Source: Symploca sp. SIO1C2
Lineage (GTDB): Bacteria; Cyanobacteriota; Cyanobacteriia; Cyanobacteriales; Coleofasciculaceae
NCBI GenBank assembly: GCA_010672925.1
Contig: JAAHFP010000014.1
Coordinates: 62,001 to 126,000, forward strand
Reading direction: 5' to 3'
DNA length: 64,000 nt
Below are positions 35,729 through 44,132 of this stretch, one piece after another. The translations under genes were made by a program, and so were the position numbers. The notes beneath the pieces were generated by a model that was not told where the DNA came from, did no database searches, and saw only the letters and a program-made list of their open reading frames with translations. Each line of letters opens with the position of its first letter. The first letter of the stretch is position 1.

Positions 35729-36013
35729 GTGAGAGTTGAGGAAATCATTTGGCTACATGCAATTATAGAGAAGCTTGCGCTCAAGCACCACGTAGAGCCT
35801 AATGAGGTAGAAGAAGTTCTCCGCAACAAACCCAAATTTAGATTTGTGGAAAAAGGAGAGCGAGAGGGTGAAGACGTATATCTTGCTTTGGGACAAACTA
35901 ATGCTGGACGTTATCTAACAGTACTGTTTATTTATAAGCCCTCCGCTCAAGCTCTGATTTTAAGTGCAAGAGATATGGCAAATAAGGAGAGGAAGCTATA
36001 TGGCAGAAAATAA
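35729..36013 (+). CDS. BrnT-family (DUF497) toxin
   Basis: 94 residues from a GTG. The RelE-like BrnT fold is seen in IEKLALKHHVEPNEVEEVL, VEKGEREGEDVYLALGQTNAGR, LTVLFIYKPSAQALILSARDMANKERKLY (this last given in parts: LFIYKPSAQAL and SARDMANKERKLYG). BrnT members are ribonuclease toxins. The antitoxin start lies inside its last codons (14-base overlap), so the pair is translated together. Toxin-first order is usual for brnTA. Confidence 0.9.
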   Translation: MRVEEIIWLHAIIEKLALKHHVEPNEVEEVLRNKPKFRFVEKGEREGEDVYLALGQTNAGRYLTVLFIYKPSAQALILSARDMANKERKLYGRK

Positions 36014-36263
36014 GTCTAAAAAATTACCTCAGTTCAATTCTAGTCAGGAACTTGTAGAGTTCTTTGACACTCATGATCTGGGTGAATATGCCAGTGAACT
36101 GCCGGAGGTACATTTTGATGTTGACATTAAACGCAACCATTATTTGGTTTCAGTTGATGAAAATTTGATGAACAAACTTTTGACGGTTGCCTCTGAACAA
36201 CAAGTTTCGGTTGAGATGCTGGTAGATTCCTGGCTCAAAGAAAAACTTCTCAGTGCAACATGA
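36000..36263 (+). CDS. CopG-type antitoxin, BrnT partner
   Basis: 87 residues starting at the ATG at 36000, behind GGAGAGGAAG. The residues FDTHDLGEYASELPEVHFDV and the following NHYLVSVDENLMNKL match the CopG_antitoxin family found beside DUF497 toxins. C-terminal ribbon-helix-helix-like EMLVDSWLKEKL. It should bind the toxin and the promoter. Overlaps the toxin by 14 bases. Confidence 0.88.
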   Translation: MAENKSKKLPQFNSSQELVEFFDTHDLGEYASELPEVHFDVDIKRNHYLVSVDENLMNKLLTVASEQQVSVEMLVDSWLKEKLLSAT

Positions 36264-36284
36264 TATAAAAGAATAGTAAGAGTC

Positions 36285-36359
36285 GTAGGTTGGGTTGAGG
36301 AACGAAACCCAACACCATTAGGGCTTTGTTGGATTGAGTTGTAGTGAAACCCAACCTAC
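36285..36359. repeat. Hairpin repeat, GTAGGTTGGGT family
   Basis: GTAGGTTGGGTTGAGGAACG and GAAACCCAACCTAC ends, enclosing CCCAACA/TGTTGG. Third copy in the window, about 20 bases after the antitoxin stop; the hairpin may also serve as transcription terminator. Confidence 0.85.
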
Positions 36360-36481
36360 AGTTTTAGCTTTGCCACGGTAGTACTTTGTACCCGCTTATC
36401 GGGAAATGGGTTATCTTTTTTGGTAGTCTCACATTGTATAGTGCTATGCTAAATGCTGGCTTACCTATAAAGAGGTAGGAG

Positions 36482-37009
36482 ATGGAGGACACAGGAAAAG
36501 AGCAACAGAGAAAGATCACTGTATTACCCGATCAGTCTTCGAGTGGAGCACTTGTAAGGCGCGAGACCCAATCTGATATTGAAGTCTATAAAGAAGTATT
36601 AAGTGATCGCTTTACAGAAGCAACAACAGTAGAGGAATGCGAAAAGCTCCTTGGATTGAGACGAGAAATTCAAGAATTACAAAGAGAAGATAGGCAATTA
36701 GAATATGCAGAAAGAGCAGCACAAATTCAGCTTCAACAAGCTCAGCAGAAAGCTCGTATGCAAAGTGGACAACAAATTGTAGCTATTACAATTTCAATCA
36801 TCACTGGAATTTATCTATTACAAACTATTCCCTTAGCCGGTCTATTATTCTTGATTTTAGGTTTAGCAAAACCATTGGGATACTCTTTAGTAGAAATAGG
36901 TAGTTTTTTAGATAATTTAAAAATTTTTCCCCAAGACTCAAATAAGCTTTTGTCGAATGAAGTAGAACAAATAGATCCATCTGAGGAGTCTATAGATGCA
37001 AGATCCTAA
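36482..37009 (+). CDS. Hypothetical membrane protein with N-terminal coiled coil
   Basis: 175 residues. An N-terminal polar part, a charged helix (about 48-100: EECEKLLGLRREIQELQRED), then a hydrophobic hairpin of two helices (about 98-138: IVAITISIITGIYLL and LAGLLFLILGLAKPLG) and an acidic tail. No catalytic motif. It overlaps the next gene by 14 bases, so the two form one transcript and probably one complex. GAGGTAGGAG before the ATG is a good RBS. No family name known to me. Confidence 0.75.
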   Translation: MEDTGKEQQRKITVLPDQSSSGALVRRETQSDIEVYKEVLSDRFTEATTVEECEKLLGLRREIQELQREDRQLEYAERAAQIQLQQAQQKARMQSGQQIVAITISIITGIYLLQTIPLAGLLFLILGLAKPLGYSLVEIGSFLDNLKIFPQDSNKLLSNEVEQIDPSEESIDARS

Positions 37010-37604
37010 ATTAGATATGATGAGCGTATTTAAGCTGGAAACAAGGCTTAAAACTTTTGTTGCGATTTATCTCTCAATAGTTCTGCTTGTACTAACCTTG
37101 GTTGTGGTCATGATTCCAATGAATAGTGATTTACAGCAGGCATTAGTGATTATTTTAGGCTTGCTGACAGTCGCTACTATTGATGGCTTCAAAAAAGCAC
37201 TGGATAGTACTTTATCATCTAAGATTAAAGAGTTTAAACAAATTATTATTCAAGATGGAGGTTCTTATGTTGATGGAGATGTTGATGGAATTAATAAGCC
37301 TATTACTGTTGAAGGCAATTATGTAAAGGATGGTGCAATTCATTATGATTATGGATATGAAAAACGACAAACCCTTGCTGAGGCTGCTGCTGAGATTCAG
37401 GATTTACTCCAACAACTAGAGAAATCTAATCCGACTGCTAGCGAAGCTGAAAAAGTTGCATATGTTAATGAGGAAATTGAGCCTGACTTAAAGTCACGTC
37501 TAGTCCAAGCCTTAAAAGCTGGTGGTGAAGTGGCTATTGACAGTTCATTAGATAGTCACTATGTCAATCTCGTCAAAGCTATTATTAAAGGCTGGTATCT
37601 TTAG
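36996..37604 (+). CDS. Hypothetical membrane protein with cyanobacterial conflict-system-type C-terminus
   Basis: 202 residues. Two hydrophobic helices (about 20-42 and 47-63), then a repeat-like segment DGGSYVDGDVDGINKPITVE, then RQTLAEAAAEIQDLLQQLEK, SNPTASEAEKVAYVNEEIEP and RLVQALKAGGEVAID ... LVKAIIKGW. I recall this last block as the C-terminus of many cyanobacterial multi-domain proteins in defence-like loci, where it is fused to pentapeptide, trypsin or NTPase parts. Here it is joined only to a membrane anchor. Translationally coupled to 36482-37009. Function not known; a membrane-attack or signal-recruiting role is inference. Confidence 0.72.
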   Translation: MQDPKLDMMSVFKLETRLKTFVAIYLSIVLLVLTLVVVMIPMNSDLQQALVIILGLLTVATIDGFKKALDSTLSSKIKEFKQIIIQDGGSYVDGDVDGINKPITVEGNYVKDGAIHYDYGYEKRQTLAEAAAEIQDLLQQLEKSNPTASEAEKVAYVNEEIEPDLKSRLVQALKAGGEVAIDSSLDSHYVNLVKAIIKGWYL

Positions 37605-37972
37605 AATTGTTCAGCAGCAAATATGAATAACGGTTACTGCACTAGAATGAATGCTTCAATATGGTCATGCAAGTCTTCTTATAGATCAGCTCGGATGTAT
37701 TCACATTGCATTTTTCGGATGACAGATAACAGGCAAGATACCTGTTCCACAAGAAACTGATGATTTGATTAGATGCATCTTAGCTTACACGCAGTTCTTC
37801 CCTACCCCAAATTTATAGACGAGTATAGCGCGATCGCTTGCTCTTGTAAGTTGCTTCCTTAGAACGAAACCCGACAATCATAGGTTTTTGCTTTGCTAGC
37901 ACAGTGCGATCGCTCTCTATCTGATTGCTATATTAAAATCAGAAAGCGTGCTTAAGTTAGGTTAGCTTAACC
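37605..37972. other. Intergenic region with dispersed repeat pieces
   Basis: ACAGATAACAGGCAAGATAC...CTGTTCCACAAG at 37722-37754 matches 23104-23133. CTGATGATTTGATTAGATGC...TTAGCTTA at 37757-37787 matches the right edge of the window (63965-63998). No gene seen. Confidence 0.6.
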
Positions 37973-38428
37973 ATGAAACACATTCGATTTGATTGGGCAA
38001 TCAAGAAGCTGCTGCGAGATAAGGCTAACTATGGGATTTTGGAAGGCTTCATTAGTGAATTGTTGGGACAGACGGTTAAAATCCAGTCTATCCTGGAAAG
38101 CGAAAGTAACCCCTTAATGCAGGAAAATAAATTCAATCGAGTAGATATTTTAGCTAGAAGTACTCAGGGAGAGTTGCTACTAATTGAAGTACAAAATGAT
38201 TCTGGGGAAGAAAGCGCAGTTTACAAGCGATATTTGCAAGATAAACAGTACGAAAAAAGTATTATTTCAACAACGAAAGCTGCCGCAGAATTGGAAGGAA
38301 GGAAGAAAGAAAAACGCGATATCGCTATAGCAATGAAACAGGCGGGGAGCGACTTGGAGTTTATTGCCCAGATCACAGGATTATCCTTAAGGGAAGTAGA
38401 GCTAATTACTAGAACACCGATTCAGTAA
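37973..38428 (+). pseudogene. Rpn/PDDEXK-type transposase-nuclease with internal deletion
   Basis: 151 residues, about half the normal length. The N-terminus is right (IRFDWAIKKLLRDKANYGIL, EGFISELLGQTVKI), with the nuclease core RVDILARSTQGELLLIEVQN (D-x11-E-x-Q) and the start of YKRYL. It then jumps to YEKSIISTTKAAAEL and the C-terminal RDIAIAMKQAGSDLEFIAQI. The central 100-150 residues between the YKRYL helix and the C-terminal segment are missing, with no frameshift, so this looks like an in-frame deletion. Rpn-type proteins are recombination-promoting nucleases. The catalytic residues are still present, so residual activity cannot be ruled out. Confidence 0.75.
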
Positions 38429-38612
38429 TAAAAGTTGACGAATTGAGAGACGATAAATCAATACTTTCAGCCCTTTCCCATCTCCCCACAACTACCACAC
38501 CCCATACTCTACAGCCCTTTTTTAGGTAGCAATCTATGGCTAATATAGCAAACCATCTTGGTATATAGTTGAGAGAGACTCTGAGTAAGACCAAAAGGTA
38601 GGGGACAAACTT

Positions 38613-39050
38613 ATGACAACCAGCGACGAGTTTAAAGCAAAACTTAAGGCAGGAGAAATTGTTGATGCCCTAACGTTGGCACTGAGTGAAGCAGTTGAGT
38701 TGGAAATTACCACCTGGGTGTCCTCCGGTAATTCAGACTCTAAAAGTGCAGCTAATGTAGAACAATCATCGCCGGGTTACCGTATGCGTACCCGCATGAA
38801 TATTGTAGATGGTGACATCAATAACGAAATTGGCACCCATTTTATTGGCAATGGCCCTTATACTGAACTGCGGAAGTTTCACATGGAGCAGGTTCTGGAG
38901 GGACGTCAGATTATCCGACAAAATCTGGAAAGCATACAACAGTTATTTACCGTTATAGCTAGCACTTTATCTCAGTTGCCCCAAGATTCACGCCAAATTA
39001 AGGAGCGAAATTCCCTGCTGTCTCCGTCTCCCGAAGATGAATTAAAGTAA
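38613..39050 (+). CDS. Hypothetical protein, DGD-motif family (short form)
   Basis: 145 residues, soluble. Block FKAKLKAGEIVDALTLALSE, then AVELEITTWVSS, then TRMNIVDGDINNEIGTHFIG and YTELRKFHMEQVLEGRQII. It is clearly paralogous with the N-terminal 130 residues of the next gene (39214-40848): FKQQLKAGHFAKALAIAFSE, AVELKITTWVSS, TRINIVDGDIENEIGEQFIG. First of four genes on this strand up to hemL that share an h-DGD-(I/L) element. I do not recognise the family's function. The C-terminus is polar and unlike its paralogue. Confidence 0.78.
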   Translation: MTTSDEFKAKLKAGEIVDALTLALSEAVELEITTWVSSGNSDSKSAANVEQSSPGYRMRTRMNIVDGDINNEIGTHFIGNGPYTELRKFHMEQVLEGRQIIRQNLESIQQLFTVIASTLSQLPQDSRQIKERNSLLSPSPEDELK

Positions 39051-39213
39051 TAGAGGAGGTACTTGAAACAGCTGGTAAGCACAGGATGAATTTAAGAAAG
39101 TGAATCATCTGTTCCCTGTTCCCTACACTGGAATTTGGCTATCCTCATCTGTATGCTTAATAGCTGATAACTTCTTGCTCTGCAAACCGCCCGAACTCTG
39201 TGGAAATATTATT

Positions 39214-40848
39214 ATGGCGTCGAGCGACGACTTCAAACAACAACTCAAGGCTGGTCATTTTGCTAAGGCTCTTGCCATAGCATTCAGTGAAGCTGTTGAG
39301 TTAAAAATTACTACCTGGGTATCTTCAGACTCGGATGATCTTAGCTCAACTATCGCCAAGCCAGGTCATCGCCTGCATACCCGCATCAATATAGTTGATG
39401 GCGATATTGAAAATGAGATTGGCGAACAGTTTATTGGCAATAATCCCTACAAGGAATTGCGGCAATTGCACTTTGAGCAAGTAGCTGAAGGTAATGAGAT
39501 TATTCAGAGTAATCTCAAAAGTTTGCAAAAGCTGTTTGAAGTTCTGGTAACAAAAAATTACCAAGGCTCCACAACCCCCGTTATCGAACCCCAAGTTTCT
39601 GGCACTGAAAGTCAGTTTTTGCCTCCTGTTGAGTCTATCAGTACAGCTCGACTAATACAACAGCCGACTGAGTCAGTGCCGGAGGAGTCGGTAATGGCTG
39701 CTGAAACGGTAATTGAAGAACTCCCTGATACTCGCTTGGGAATCGAAGTAACTGAGTCAGCACCGGAGGAGTCGGTGATGGCTGCTGACACAGTAATTGA
39801 GGAACTCACTGATACTCGGTTGGGAATCGAAGTAACCGATTCAGTGCTGGAAGAGCCAGTAATAACTGCTGAAAGTTTAATTGAAGCAGAACAAAACCAC
39901 TCAGCAGCAGCCGAGGGTTTCACTCCAACTGCTGAGCAATTTGTAGAGGAGCAAATTTCCGAGCAACAACCAATCTACTCCGAATTAAATTCCTTCCGAG
40001 AGCTACCAATAGCTATCCCAGAAACTTCAGATTCTGCCATGGCTCAGGAAGATGAAGAAGATGAAGAAGATTGGGCAGACTCTGTTTTGGATTTTATGGA
40101 GTCTTTACCAGCAGGCTCCCCTTCGGACGTAGATCCAGAATGGAGAGACTTAACGACAGAAGACTCAGAGTCAGATTTAGTTTCAGCAGACTCAGAATTG
40201 TCACAAAATTGGGGCTCTCCAACTCTGGAAGAACTCAATTCCCCCTCTGCATCACCAACACCAGAAATCCAGATTTCGGAGTTAGAATTGGATGGGGACT
40301 GGGATGATTGGGTAGTTGAAGAATCCAGTACTTTAACAGATGAATCTGTTAGTGAAGAACCATTATTGGAGCTCCAAGAAGAATATGATGATTGGGATGA
40401 TTGGGTAGTTGAAGAGCCCAGTACTTTAACGGATCTGCCAGTGGATGATGGATTATCGTCAGATTTGGATACAGAAGAAAGCTGGAATCTAGAGGAATAT
40501 TCCGAACCCTTTGCCGCAAGCTCAACAGTCAATGGTTCAATCTCTGAGCTAGAAATCAATGAAGACTGGGATGAGTTTGTAGTAGAGGAACAAAATATTG
40601 CTCCGGAAATTCAAGATCTCGATAGTACTTTTGACTCTTCTACTCTGAGGAAAAACCTAACCTCTAAAGACTTGGATTTCTATCCAATAAACAACTCTGG
40701 CTCAAGAAATCCCTTGGAAGGAGATGTAGCTGATGAATATTCGGGATTGTTAGAAGAGTTAGAAGAGTTGGAAGATGAGTTAGATTTGTCACCCAAGCCT
40801 GTTAACAAAAGAAAGCCACCCAATCCCCCTCCGAAGCAGAATAGTTGA
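39214..40848 (+). CDS. Hypothetical protein, DGD-motif family with long acidic repeat tail
   Basis: 544 residues from the ATG at 39214, which aligns with the start of the short paralogue; the frame is open upstream to 39100 but that part has no match. Residues 1-130 are the DGD domain. The rest is acidic and low in complexity, with two repeat sets: PEESVMAAETVIEELPDTRL (two or three copies, residues about 150-230) and DDWVVEESSTLTD / DWDDWVVEEPSTLTD / DWDEFVVEEQ (about 355-470). The last residues turn basic and proline-rich (PVNKRKPPNPPPKQNS). Such a tail suggests an extended scaffold that presents W-containing acidic motifs. No enzyme motif seen. Confidence 0.75.
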   Translation: MASSDDFKQQLKAGHFAKALAIAFSEAVELKITTWVSSDSDDLSSTIAKPGHRLHTRINIVDGDIENEIGEQFIGNNPYKELRQLHFEQVAEGNEIIQSNLKSLQKLFEVLVTKNYQGSTTPVIEPQVSGTESQFLPPVESISTARLIQQPTESVPEESVMAAETVIEELPDTRLGIEVTESAPEESVMAADTVIEELTDTRLGIEVTDSVLEEPVITAESLIEAEQNHSAAAEGFTPTAEQFVEEQISEQQPIYSELNSFRELPIAIPETSDSAMAQEDEEDEEDWADSVLDFMESLPAGSPSDVDPEWRDLTTEDSESDLVSADSELSQNWGSPTLEELNSPSASPTPEIQISELELDGDWDDWVVEESSTLTDESVSEEPLLELQEEYDDWDDWVVEEPSTLTDLPVDDGLSSDLDTEESWNLEEYSEPFAASSTVNGSISELEINEDWDEFVVEEQNIAPEIQDLDSTFDSSTLRKNLTSKDLDFYPINNSGSRNPLEGDVADEYSGLLEELEELEDELDLSPKPVNKRKPPNPPPKQNS

Positions 40849-40929
40849 ATAAAGTTACAAGGTAACCAGGAAACTATCTTTTTTTGACAAAAATACAGTT
40901 TAAATGTAAAATAGCTCAAATGTAGGCTT

Positions 40930-41784
40930 ATGGCTGCGACCAGTAAAGAAAACGTTAATAAACAAGCAGATAGGGATTTACCAGTACCGGTTAACCAAGG
41001 GACTCGTTCTAATTTAGGTAAAACCTTTAATGCTTTTGTGGAGTCCTTGGAGCAAGTCCTGGTTGACATCACAGCATTAGAAGTTAATACCATGGTCGTA
41101 GAGCGGATTACTGGAGACAAGTTCATTCCCTGGGAAGCCTACCGAGATCTTTACCCCATCTCATCTACCTATCTCGAACAACAAGGAATCCACGAATCTC
41201 TGCGCGATCGCTACATTGAGTTACGCAAGAATTTAGAATTGGAGTATATGCTGCTCCTGAGTGATCCTACCTATGAGTTTTACGATCACACAGTGCTCGA
41301 TTCTGCAACTCAACATCACAATCAAATCCTCTCTGATCCAATGGTGGAATTGGAACAAATGCAGAGTCGGTTACCGGATCCTTATAGTATTAATACTAGT
41401 CAAAGAGCTTCTGAGCTTAAGCAAATTCTCAAAAATGGCCGTTTCTTGCGCAGCTTGCGCAAGATGAGTGAACTCAAAGGAACTCTAGATAATCGCAATA
41501 AGGCACTACACAAAAAGCAAGATGAGCAAAGTCATCTTTCCTCAGAAGTGATCCAAAAAGCGGTAAAAACTGATATGATTTACGCTCAAACGGTAATTCA
41601 GTTAGATGGAGATCTGATCAACCGCTACTCTGAGGAAATCTTAGCCCACCCTCATCGAGATGTAATTTTACAAATCCATAGAGATGGGGTTCTGTCTGGG
41701 CAAAAGCAGTGGCGCGAAATGTTAGAATTTGTCATCGATTTGGTACAAGCATCCCTTCAAAACATCCGGAAAGCATTGAAGTGA
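40930..41784 (+). CDS. Hypothetical protein, DGD-motif cluster
   Basis: 284 residues, soluble and mainly helical. An N-terminal LEQVLVDITALEVNTMVVER resembles the EAVELEITTWV block of the two genes upstream. Central part helical and charged (RYIELRKNLELEYMLLL). The C-terminal MIYAQTVIQLDGDLINRYSE carries the DGD element, followed by EMLEFVIDLVQASLQNI. I recognise no domain. 81 bases after the stop of the upstream gene, same strand, so the four genes may be one operon. Confidence 0.75.
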   Translation: MAATSKENVNKQADRDLPVPVNQGTRSNLGKTFNAFVESLEQVLVDITALEVNTMVVERITGDKFIPWEAYRDLYPISSTYLEQQGIHESLRDRYIELRKNLELEYMLLLSDPTYEFYDHTVLDSATQHHNQILSDPMVELEQMQSRLPDPYSINTSQRASELKQILKNGRFLRSLRKMSELKGTLDNRNKALHKKQDEQSHLSSEVIQKAVKTDMIYAQTVIQLDGDLINRYSEEILAHPHRDVILQIHRDGVLSGQKQWREMLEFVIDLVQASLQNIRKALK

Positions 41785-41799
41785 GTTATTGGTTGTTTG

Positions 41800-41892
41800 T
41801 TATTTGTCGTTTGTTATTTGTCTTTTGTACCAATAAATAATAAATAATAACCAATAACCAACAACCAACAACCAATGACCAATGACTAATGA
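41800..41892. repeat. TTTGTTATTTGTC and AACCAAC/CAATGAC repeats across the start of 41882
   Basis: The left half (TTGTTTGTTATTTGTCG) and right half (AATAACCAATAACCAAC, CAACAACCAATGACCAATGA) are roughly complementary, so the RNA could fold back. The last CAATGAC-type unit gives the start codon of the next gene. Confidence 0.75.
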
Positions 41893-42583
41893 CCAAAAAC
41901 TTAATTTAGAGCGCTATATCAAAATTAACCAAGAACAGATTCACTCTCATGTATTGTTTCACAGCATTAGTTTTCACTTAGAGTCGGAACTGCTTACTAA
42001 AATTCAGCAAGCACAACAGATAGGTTGCCCTCTGGAAATTTCCAGTAAGTTCTTAGCAGATTTGCGCTACTCGGTTTTGGTTGATGGGGAAAACTGCCTA
42101 CAAACTGGATTGACTTTTTACACCTACTATTGGCAGGATGGCTCTGAGGAAGCACTGATGCGCAGTGTCATTGCTATTGATGGAGATATTCTGCACCAGA
42201 TTCAGAGTGGGTGTTTACAGGAGCCTCAGTTTTGTCAGCAAATTGCATCTGCTCACTATTGGTTAATTGAGCAACTACTGAGTCAGCTGCGTTTAGGGGC
42301 TGTCGTTCATCTCAATTCTTTTGCTTGGGTGATGTCTTCGGTGACTACAACACCAATTGCTATTACTAATTTAGAGAACCTATTGCAAGGAGAGCCCTGG
42401 ATGTGGTTGATTCCAGTAGTGATGTTATGGCTATCTAAATTAGTTTGGCAAGTTCTGCTGTCTTGGGTTTTCCCCATGATTAGTCGCTGGTTCTTCCGTA
42501 GATTGTTGTCAGGTTTGCTTTCTGCTAACACAATGGAACATCAAATAGCTAGACGTATTTTGAGATGGTTAGGAAAGTATTAG
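41882..42583 (+). CDS. Hypothetical membrane protein, DGD-motif cluster
   Basis: 233 residues. N-terminal soluble part with FHLESELLTKIQQAQQ, TGLTFYTYYWQDGSEEALM and RSVIAIDGDILHQIQSG (the DGD element), then a helix ANYW-like AHYWLIEQLLSQLRLGAV. Residues about 172-203 form one or two membrane helices (PWMWLIPVVMLWLSKLVWQV, LLSWVFPMI), and a basic C-terminus (RRLLSGLL, ARRILRWLGKY). It is the only membrane protein of the four and could anchor the others. The ATG and MTND lie within an AATGACC/AACCAAC repeat, so the N-terminus is repeat-derived. hemL follows after 142 bases. Confidence 0.75.
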   Translation: MTNDQKLNLERYIKINQEQIHSHVLFHSISFHLESELLTKIQQAQQIGCPLEISSKFLADLRYSVLVDGENCLQTGLTFYTYYWQDGSEEALMRSVIAIDGDILHQIQSGCLQEPQFCQQIASAHYWLIEQLLSQLRLGAVVHLNSFAWVMSSVTTTPIAITNLENLLQGEPWMWLIPVVMLWLSKLVWQVLLSWVFPMISRWFFRRLLSGLLSANTMEHQIARRILRWLGKY

Positions 42584-42606
42584 GTGTTAGGTGTTAGGTG
42601 TTAGGT
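42580..42606. repeat. TTAGGTG heptamer run
   Basis: Three to four units of TTAGGTG, beginning in the stop codon of the preceding gene (TAG in the first unit). Same unit as 3183-3246. Confidence 0.88.
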
Positions 42607-42725
42607 TTTGGATTTATAATGACTTCTCGCCTCCTCCTGTTAAACCTTGTTAACAAAATATTGGGAAAATAAGCCTTGCATGGTTCGATATCTTAAGATT
42701 CAGATCTTGTAACAAGGAGATAATT

Positions 42726-44030
42726 TTGGTTACTACCACAAGTTCTTGGAAAACTACCAAATCAGAAGAAATTTTTACCGCTGCCCAGAAGCTCATGCCG
42801 GGGGGTGTTAGTTCCCCAGTTAGGGCATTCAAATCCGTAGGGGGACAGCCTATTGTCTTTGATCAGGTGAAAGGAGCCTACATTTGGGATGTTGATGGCA
42901 ACCAGTACATCGACTATGTTGGTACTTGGGGACCAGCAATTTGTGGTCATGCTCATCCAGAGGTCATTGTCGCTCTCCACGATGCCCTAGGAAAGGGTAC
43001 TAGCTTTGGTGCTCCCTCGGCACTAGAGAATGTATTGGCACAAAAAGTAATTGATGCTGTTCCTAGCATTGAGATGGTGCGATTTGTCAACTCTGGAACC
43101 GAAGCCTGCATGGGAGTACTGCGCCTGATGCGTGCTTTTACCGGTCGGGACAAAATCATCAAATTTGAAGGCTGCTATCATGGTCATGCTGACATGTTCC
43201 TGGTAAAAGCTGGTTCCGGCGTCGCTACTTTAGGTTTACCCGACTCTCCTGGTGTACCCAAATCCACTACCCGCGACACTTTAACTGCTCCCTACAACGA
43301 CATCGAAGCAGTCAAAGCTTTGTTTAAAGATAATCCCGATACTATTGCTGGAGTAATTCTAGAGCCAGTGGTGGGTAATTCTGGCTTTATTCCCCCCGAT
43401 ACTGGTTTCTTGGAAGGTTTGCGGGAAATCACCAAAGAATATGGGGCTCTTCTCATGTTTGATGAGGTGATGACTGGCTTCCGGATTGCCTACGGTGGTG
43501 CACAGGAAAAATTCGGTGTCACTCCAGACCTTACAACTTTAGGTAAAGTTATTGGTGGTGGCTTACCGGTAGGAGCTTACGGCGGACGAGAGGATATCAT
43601 GTCGATGGTGGCTCCTGCTGGACCAATGTATCAGGCAGGAACTCTCTCCGGTAATCCCCTAGCAATGACAGCGGGAATCGAAACTCTGAAGTTACTAGAA
43701 AAACCCGGTACTTACGAGCAACTGGACAAGATTACCAAAAAACTAACAGATGGTTTGTTGCAAGTTGCCAAGGAAACTGGTCAAACTGTTTCTACTGGTC
43801 AAATCAGTGCTATGTTTGGCATGTTCTTCACTGGAGAGACAGTGCACAACTATGAAGATGCGAAAAAGTCTGACTTGACCAAGTTCCAAAGTTTCCATCG
43901 TGGCATGTTAGAGCGTGGAATTTACCTAGCACCTTCTCAATTTGAGGCAGGGTTTACTTCTCTAGCTCACACTGAAGAGGATATTGACCGTACTCTAGCA
44001 GCAGCAAAGGAAGTTATGTCCAGTCTTTAG
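42726..44030 (+). CDS. hemL: Glutamate-1-semialdehyde 2,1-aminomutase
   Basis: Makes 5-aminolaevulinate from glutamate-1-semialdehyde, the entry to haem and chlorophyll. 434 residues, class-III aminotransferase fold. Seen: [18 protein letters not shown], the PLP phosphate loop NSGTEACMG, the flexible gating loop after [26 protein letters not shown] with the PLP-binding Asp, and [18 protein letters not shown] with the Schiff-base Lys. The start is a TTG at 42726, preceded by AAGGAGA at a good distance. The neighbouring MITE-like repeat begins 9 bases after the stop. Confidence 0.97.
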   Translation: MVTTTSSWKTTKSEEIFTAAQKLMPGGVSSPVRAFKSVGGQPIVFDQVKGAYIWDVDGNQYIDYVGTWGPAICGHAHPEVIVALHDALGKGTSFGAPSALENVLAQKVIDAVPSIEMVRFVNSGTEACMGVLRLMRAFTGRDKIIKFEGCYHGHADMFLVKAGSGVATLGLPDSPGVPKSTTRDTLTAPYNDIEAVKALFKDNPDTIAGVILEPVVGNSGFIPPDTGFLEGLREITKEYGALLMFDEVMTGFRIAYGGAQEKFGVTPDLTTLGKVIGGGLPVGAYGGREDIMSMVAPAGPMYQAGTLSGNPLAMTAGIETLKLLEKPGTYEQLDKITKKLTDGLLQVAKETGQTVSTGQISAMFGMFFTGETVHNYEDAKKSDLTKFQSFHRGMLERGIYLAPSQFEAGFTSLAHTEEDIDRTLAAAKEVMSSL

Positions 44031-44038
44031 GTATTAGA

Positions 44039-44130
44039 TATAGTAGTCGCCAGGGCGGTTAAGACATTCTCAGGTACAGCACGTTAACAAGGGGCTTAAG
44101 CCCCTTGTCCTAATCGCCTTGGCGGTTGCT
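44039..44130. repeat. 92-bp MITE-like repeat with TATAG ends, copy 2
   Basis: Same element as 13945-14039 (shared GTCGCCAGGG, GGTTAAGACATTCTCAGGTA and the GGGCTTAAG...CTTGTCCTAAT region; right end GGCGGTTGCT). It fills the 102 bases between the convergent hemL and REC-GGDEF genes, where its hairpin could also terminate both transcripts. Confidence 0.85.
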
Positions 44131-44132
44131 CA

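Noticed and set aside
40044-40559. Minus-strand Ser-rich ORF of 171 codons
   Set aside because: It is the antisense of the acidic repeat tail of 39214-40848; Ser-rich antisense of Asp/Glu-rich sequence is expected.
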